From the NCBI GenBank assembly GCA_024695225.1, contig JAILIO010000145.1, forward strand, positions 1-8,750: a stretch of 8,750 bases of DNA, in the 5' to 3' direction. The notes under the pieces were generated by a model. That model was not told the DNA's origin, made no database searches, and saw only the letters and a list, made by a program, of their open reading frames with translations. Of this stretch, positions 6,791 to 8,750 are shown piece by piece. Source of the DNA: Lachnospiraceae bacterium (GTDB lineage: Bacteria > Bacillota > Clostridia > Lachnospirales > Lachnospiraceae). Each line of letters begins with the position of its first letter. The stretch's first letter is position 1. Position numbers and translations under genes: made by a program.

Positions 6791-7279
6791 GCTGTCATCC
6801 TTTAACAGATTAAGTGCATTTGTCTTCTTTAAGGATCTCAGAAGGAGCATCCCCAGTATCCCGCAGGATATCAGTTCCCCCGCCCCAACGGTGAAGAAGA
6901 ACACCCACATGGGAGGTTCTTCTATCCCGTAGGCATATCTCAGCACAAAGGGAATGATCAGGGCATTTGCCAGGACAGGCGGAAGCCATGACAGTTTCTC
7001 GTGTTTCCTTATGGCGTAAGTGCCCAGGGCTCCCAGGAGGGTTGCCAGCGTGCCGAATATAATATCCGGCAGTGCACATCCTGTCAGGATGTTTGACAGG
7101 AGACATCCCACGGCCAGACCCGGCACCGCCGATGCGGTGACGCAGGGAAGAACGGTCAGGGCCTCAGAGAACCTGACCTGGATATCACCGTTTGCGAGGC
7201 CAAGCGCATTTGCAAGCAGGGTGAGCACGGTGTAGATAGCTGCGATGGCGGCAGCGGTGGTTATCTTTTTTACATTCAT
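6782..7279 (-). CDS. queT: QueT-type queuosine precursor ECF transporter, substrate-binding (S) subunit
   Basis: QueT proteins are the membrane S components of energy-coupling-factor transporters that import queuosine precursors such as preQ1 or queuine. They need the shared EcfA/A'/T module, which is not in this window. The 165 residues fit the family. The N-terminus MNVKKITTAAAIAAIYTVLT is the usual Ala-rich first helix, and IQVRFSEALTVLP (33-45) is the family signature. Hydrophobic helices lie at about 7-27, 39-68, 74-90, 98-118 and 125-150. The start ATG shares one base with the stop of the PRPP synthase gene (TGATG). GAGG at 7290-7287 sits 7 bases before the ATG, inside the upstream gene, so translation is probably coupled. 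No separate promoter or preQ1 riboswitch precedes it. Confidence 0.92.
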   Translation of the reverse strand: MNVKKITTAAAIAAIYTVLTLLANALGLANGDIQVRFSEALTVLPCVTASAVPGLAVGCLLSNILTGCALPDIIFGTLATLLGALGTYAIRKHEKLSWLPPVLANALIIPFVLRYAYGIEEPPMWVFFFTVGAGELISCGILGMLLLRSLKKTNALNLLKDDSEV

Positions 7280-8472
7280 CAGACAACCTCGCCGTTTTTG
7301 TAGCGATTCACAACATTCTGTATCCTCTCGGCAGGGTTTAAGAGATCGCTTATCGAAGCATCGTGGTTCAGTGTATCTATAAGATAAGCCACATATTTGC
7401 TGAGGTCACAGCTTATGTACCAATCCCTGGACAACAGCTCCGGGGTCTGATAAATGAGGTTTGTGGTCAGTATCCTGTGAAGGGTACCTTCCTTGTACGC
7501 CTTGTCGATCTTCTCGAGACCGCTGGTGAACAGGCCGAAGGTTGCAAATACGAAGATCTTGCCGGCGCCTCTCTTTTTGAGGGCAGTGGCCACTTCAAGT
7601 ATGCTGTCGCCGGAGCTCAGCATATCGTCGATCACTATGATGTCCTTCCCGGTGACATCCGTCCCCAGAAATTCGTGAGCCACAATGGGATTCCTGCCGT
7701 TCACAAGCCTGGTGTAATCCCTTCTCTTGTAGAACATTCCCATGTCCAGGCTCAGCACGTTGGCAGCGTAAACAGCCCTGCTCATACCGCCCTCATCAGG
7801 GCTTACTATCATCATATGTTCCGCATCCAGGGTGAGTCCCTTCACATGCCTTAGCAGGGCTTTTATAAACTGGTAAACAGGCTGTACCGTGTCAAAGCCA
7901 TTCAGTGGTATGGCGTTCTGCACACGGGGATCGTGGGCATCGAAGGTTATTATATTATCCACACCCATGGCGGTGAGTTCCTGCAGGGCTATGGCGCAGT
8001 CCAGGGATTCCCTTCCGTTTCTCCTGTGCTGGCGGCTCTCGTACAGGAAAGGCATTATAACTGTTATCCTGCGGGCCTTGCCCTCAATGGCAGCTATCAC
8101 CCTCTTAAGATCCTGATAGTGATCGTCGGGAGATTTGTGATTTGTCTGGCCGAATATCCTGTAGGTGAGGGAATAATTGGTGACATCAGTCATGATAAAT
8201 ATGTCCAGACCCCTGACGGAATCGGGTATGATGCCCTTTGCCTCGCCTGTGCCAAATCTGGGCACATCGGCTTTCAGGAGGTATGTACTCTTTTCGTAAC
8301 CGTGAAATACTATGTTGTCCTTGTGCTCACTTTCCCTTTCTGCCCTCCACTTCACGAGGTAAAAATCCACCTTGTCTCCCAAAGTGCGGCAGCTTTCCAT
8401 GGGTATCAACCCAAGAGGTCCCACGGGCACCGTATCCAGCATGATCCCCTTTTCCCGTTTCTGCATTTCCAT
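7279..8472 (-). CDS. prs: Ribose-phosphate pyrophosphokinase (PRPP synthase), long clostridial type
   Basis: The enzyme transfers pyrophosphate from ATP to ribose-5-phosphate. It makes PRPP for purines, pyrimidines, histidine, tryptophan and NAD. The 397 residues are longer than the classical Prs (about 315), as in the Lachnospiraceae-type enzyme. Motifs, numbered from this start: MPFLYESRQHRR (140-151, the catalytic flexible-loop region), FDAHDPRVQNAIPLNGFD (177-194), VSPDEGGMSRA (223-233), and the PRPP loop VIDDMLSSGDSI (280-291). The frame is open to an ATG at 8559, but the ATG at 8470-8472 has an ideal AGGAGG 9 bases upstream. The protein upstream of it does not look like family sequence, and the likely -10 box falls inside that extension. 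It lies downstream of the dnaC end on the same strand and overlaps queT by one base. Confidence 0.93.
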   Translation of the reverse strand: MEMQKREKGIMLDTVPVGPLGLIPMESCRTLGDKVDFYLVKWRAERESEHKDNIVFHGYEKSTYLLKADVPRFGTGEAKGIIPDSVRGLDIFIMTDVTNYSLTYRIFGQTNHKSPDDHYQDLKRVIAAIEGKARRITVIMPFLYESRQHRRNGRESLDCAIALQELTAMGVDNIITFDAHDPRVQNAIPLNGFDTVQPVYQFIKALLRHVKGLTLDAEHMMIVSPDEGGMSRAVYAANVLSLDMGMFYKRRDYTRLVNGRNPIVAHEFLGTDVTGKDIIVIDDMLSSGDSILEVATALKKRGAGKIFVFATFGLFTSGLEKIDKAYKEGTLHRILTTNLIYQTPELLSRDWYISCDLSKYVAYLIDTLNHDASISDLLNPAERIQNVVNRYKNGEVV

Positions 8473-8481
8473 AAAAACACT

Positions 8482-8487
8482 CCTCCT
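8482..8487 (-). promoter_or_regulatory. Ribosome binding site that sets the prs start
   Basis: AGGAGG on the minus strand, 9 bases before the ATG at 8472. It decides between this ATG and the farther Met at 8559. Confidence 0.75.
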
Positions 8488-8529
8488 GTAAAATTCAGCC
8501 TGTCCCTTTACAGCCTCCGCTCCGGGTCG

Positions 8530-8535
8530 ATCATA
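8530..8535 (-). promoter_or_regulatory. Possible extended -10 promoter element for prs-queT
   Basis: On the minus strand TATGAT is preceded by TGG, giving the extended -10 pattern TGnTATGAT (5/6 to consensus). No good -35 is seen at 16-18 bases. It would give a leader of about 50 bases before the prs start. The 119-base gap after dnaC leaves room for a separate promoter. Confidence 0.4.
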
Positions 8536-8541
8536 CCATCC

Positions 8542-8555
8542 CGGAACAGTTTCCG
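8542..8555. repeat. Inverted repeat next to the possible prs promoter
   Basis: CGGAA (8542-8546) and TTCCG (8551-8555) flank four bases, just upstream of the candidate -10 for prs and next to its -35 region. A second short inverted repeat, GATAC-N4-GTATC, lies at 8564-8577. Neither is followed by a T-run. They may be operator half-sites or chance. Confidence 0.3.
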
Positions 8556-8591
8556 CCACCGAAGATACATACGTATCCGGTCTTAAGTATG

Positions 8592-8750
8592 TCAGCGGGG
8601 ACCTGCAGCATTCTTCATCCGGCGGCGCTTGTCCACCATCCGGATATCCGGTCCCGTCATCAAAAAGATCTCGTAATTGCTCATTATCCGGGAAAATATC
8701 CTGTCCCCGTATCTGTCCCTCAGATCGTCCAGGTTCAGATTTGTGGAAAT
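8592..8750 (-). CDS. DnaC/DnaI-type helicase loader (AAA+ ATPase), C-terminal end only
   Basis: The reading frame enters from the right edge and ends at TGA (8594-8592), leaving 52 residues. ISTNLNLDDLRDRYGDRIFSRI is characteristic of clostridial DnaC/IstB-like ATPases: STN is the sensor-1 region following the last core strand, and RIFSRI is the arginine-bearing helix. It is followed by the SNY...GPDIR tail. These proteins load the replicative helicase DnaB at the origin or restart sites. The Walker motifs lie outside the window. The tail ends in a basic KRRRMK stretch. IstB of IS21 elements has a related fold, but the GDRIFSRIMSNY...DIR pattern and the lack of transposase remnants favour the chromosomal loader. 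The prs start follows 119 bases downstream on the same strand. Confidence 0.78.
   Translation of the reverse strand: MSTNLNLDDLRDRYGDRIFSRIMSNYEIFLMTGPDIRMVDKRRRMKNAAGPR

Noticed and set aside
8473..8559. N-terminal extension of the PRPP synthase to the ATG at 8559.
   Set aside because: The ideal AGGAGG before the ATG at 8472 and the normal family length favour the shorter form. The extension also covers the likely -10 element.
7933..8586. 217-codon open frame on the plus strand opposite prs.
   Set aside because: It is a shadow of the prs codon pattern, with no domain and no ribosome site seen.
8592..8750. IstB-like ATPase of an IS21 element as the source of the C-terminal fragment.
   Set aside because: No transposase remnant or terminal repeat is visible, and the tail matches the clostridial helicase-loader pattern better.

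Overview
The window looks like chromosome from a moderately GC-rich member of the Clostridia, most likely Lachnospiraceae or a close relative. I base this on the long (about 397-residue) PRPP synthase type, the SleB-type wall hydrolase with a PcsB-like coiled coil, the QueT transporter, the DnaC-type loader, and AGGAGG ribosome sites. Ile ATA and Arg AGA/AGG codons are frequent in all the larger genes, so nothing looks recently acquired. I see no insertion sequence, phage gene, CRISPR array, tRNA or rRNA. The assignment rests on protein resemblance recalled from memory, not on a search.

Bases 1-3577 hold a plus-strand, operon-like run: the 3' part of a glycoside hydrolase family 18 gene, a full-length Sua5-type threonylcarbamoyl-AMP synthase, ribose-5-phosphate isomerase B, and a secreted coiled-coil protein ending in a SleB-type cell wall hydrolase domain. 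A probable intrinsic terminator lies inside the last codons of that hydrolase gene. The run mixes tRNA modification (t6A), pentose phosphate metabolism and envelope enzymes; only the sua5-rpiB pairing is a familiar neighbourhood.

Bases 3571-6766 hold a divergent pair. On the minus strand is a DUF402 (FomD/Ntdp-like) protein, tail-to-tail with the hydrolase. On the plus strand is an 878-residue protein with one membrane anchor, which I cannot assign to a named family. Its middle looks like a beta-propeller, followed by a disordered linker and a C-terminal domain resembling a C39-like peptidase without the usual Cys and His. A good sigma-70 type promoter (TTGACT, 17 bases, TACACT) lies between the two and drives the minus-strand gene.

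Bases 6782-8750 are all minus strand: the 3' end of a DnaC-type helicase loader (running off the right edge), then a PRPP synthase gene, then queT for queuosine-precursor uptake. queT overlaps the PRPP synthase stop codon by one base (TGATG) and is probably translationally coupled to it. The queT and 878-codon genes converge with 15 bases between them and no obvious terminator.

Most of the window is ordinary housekeeping DNA. The least explained part is the 878-residue surface protein.
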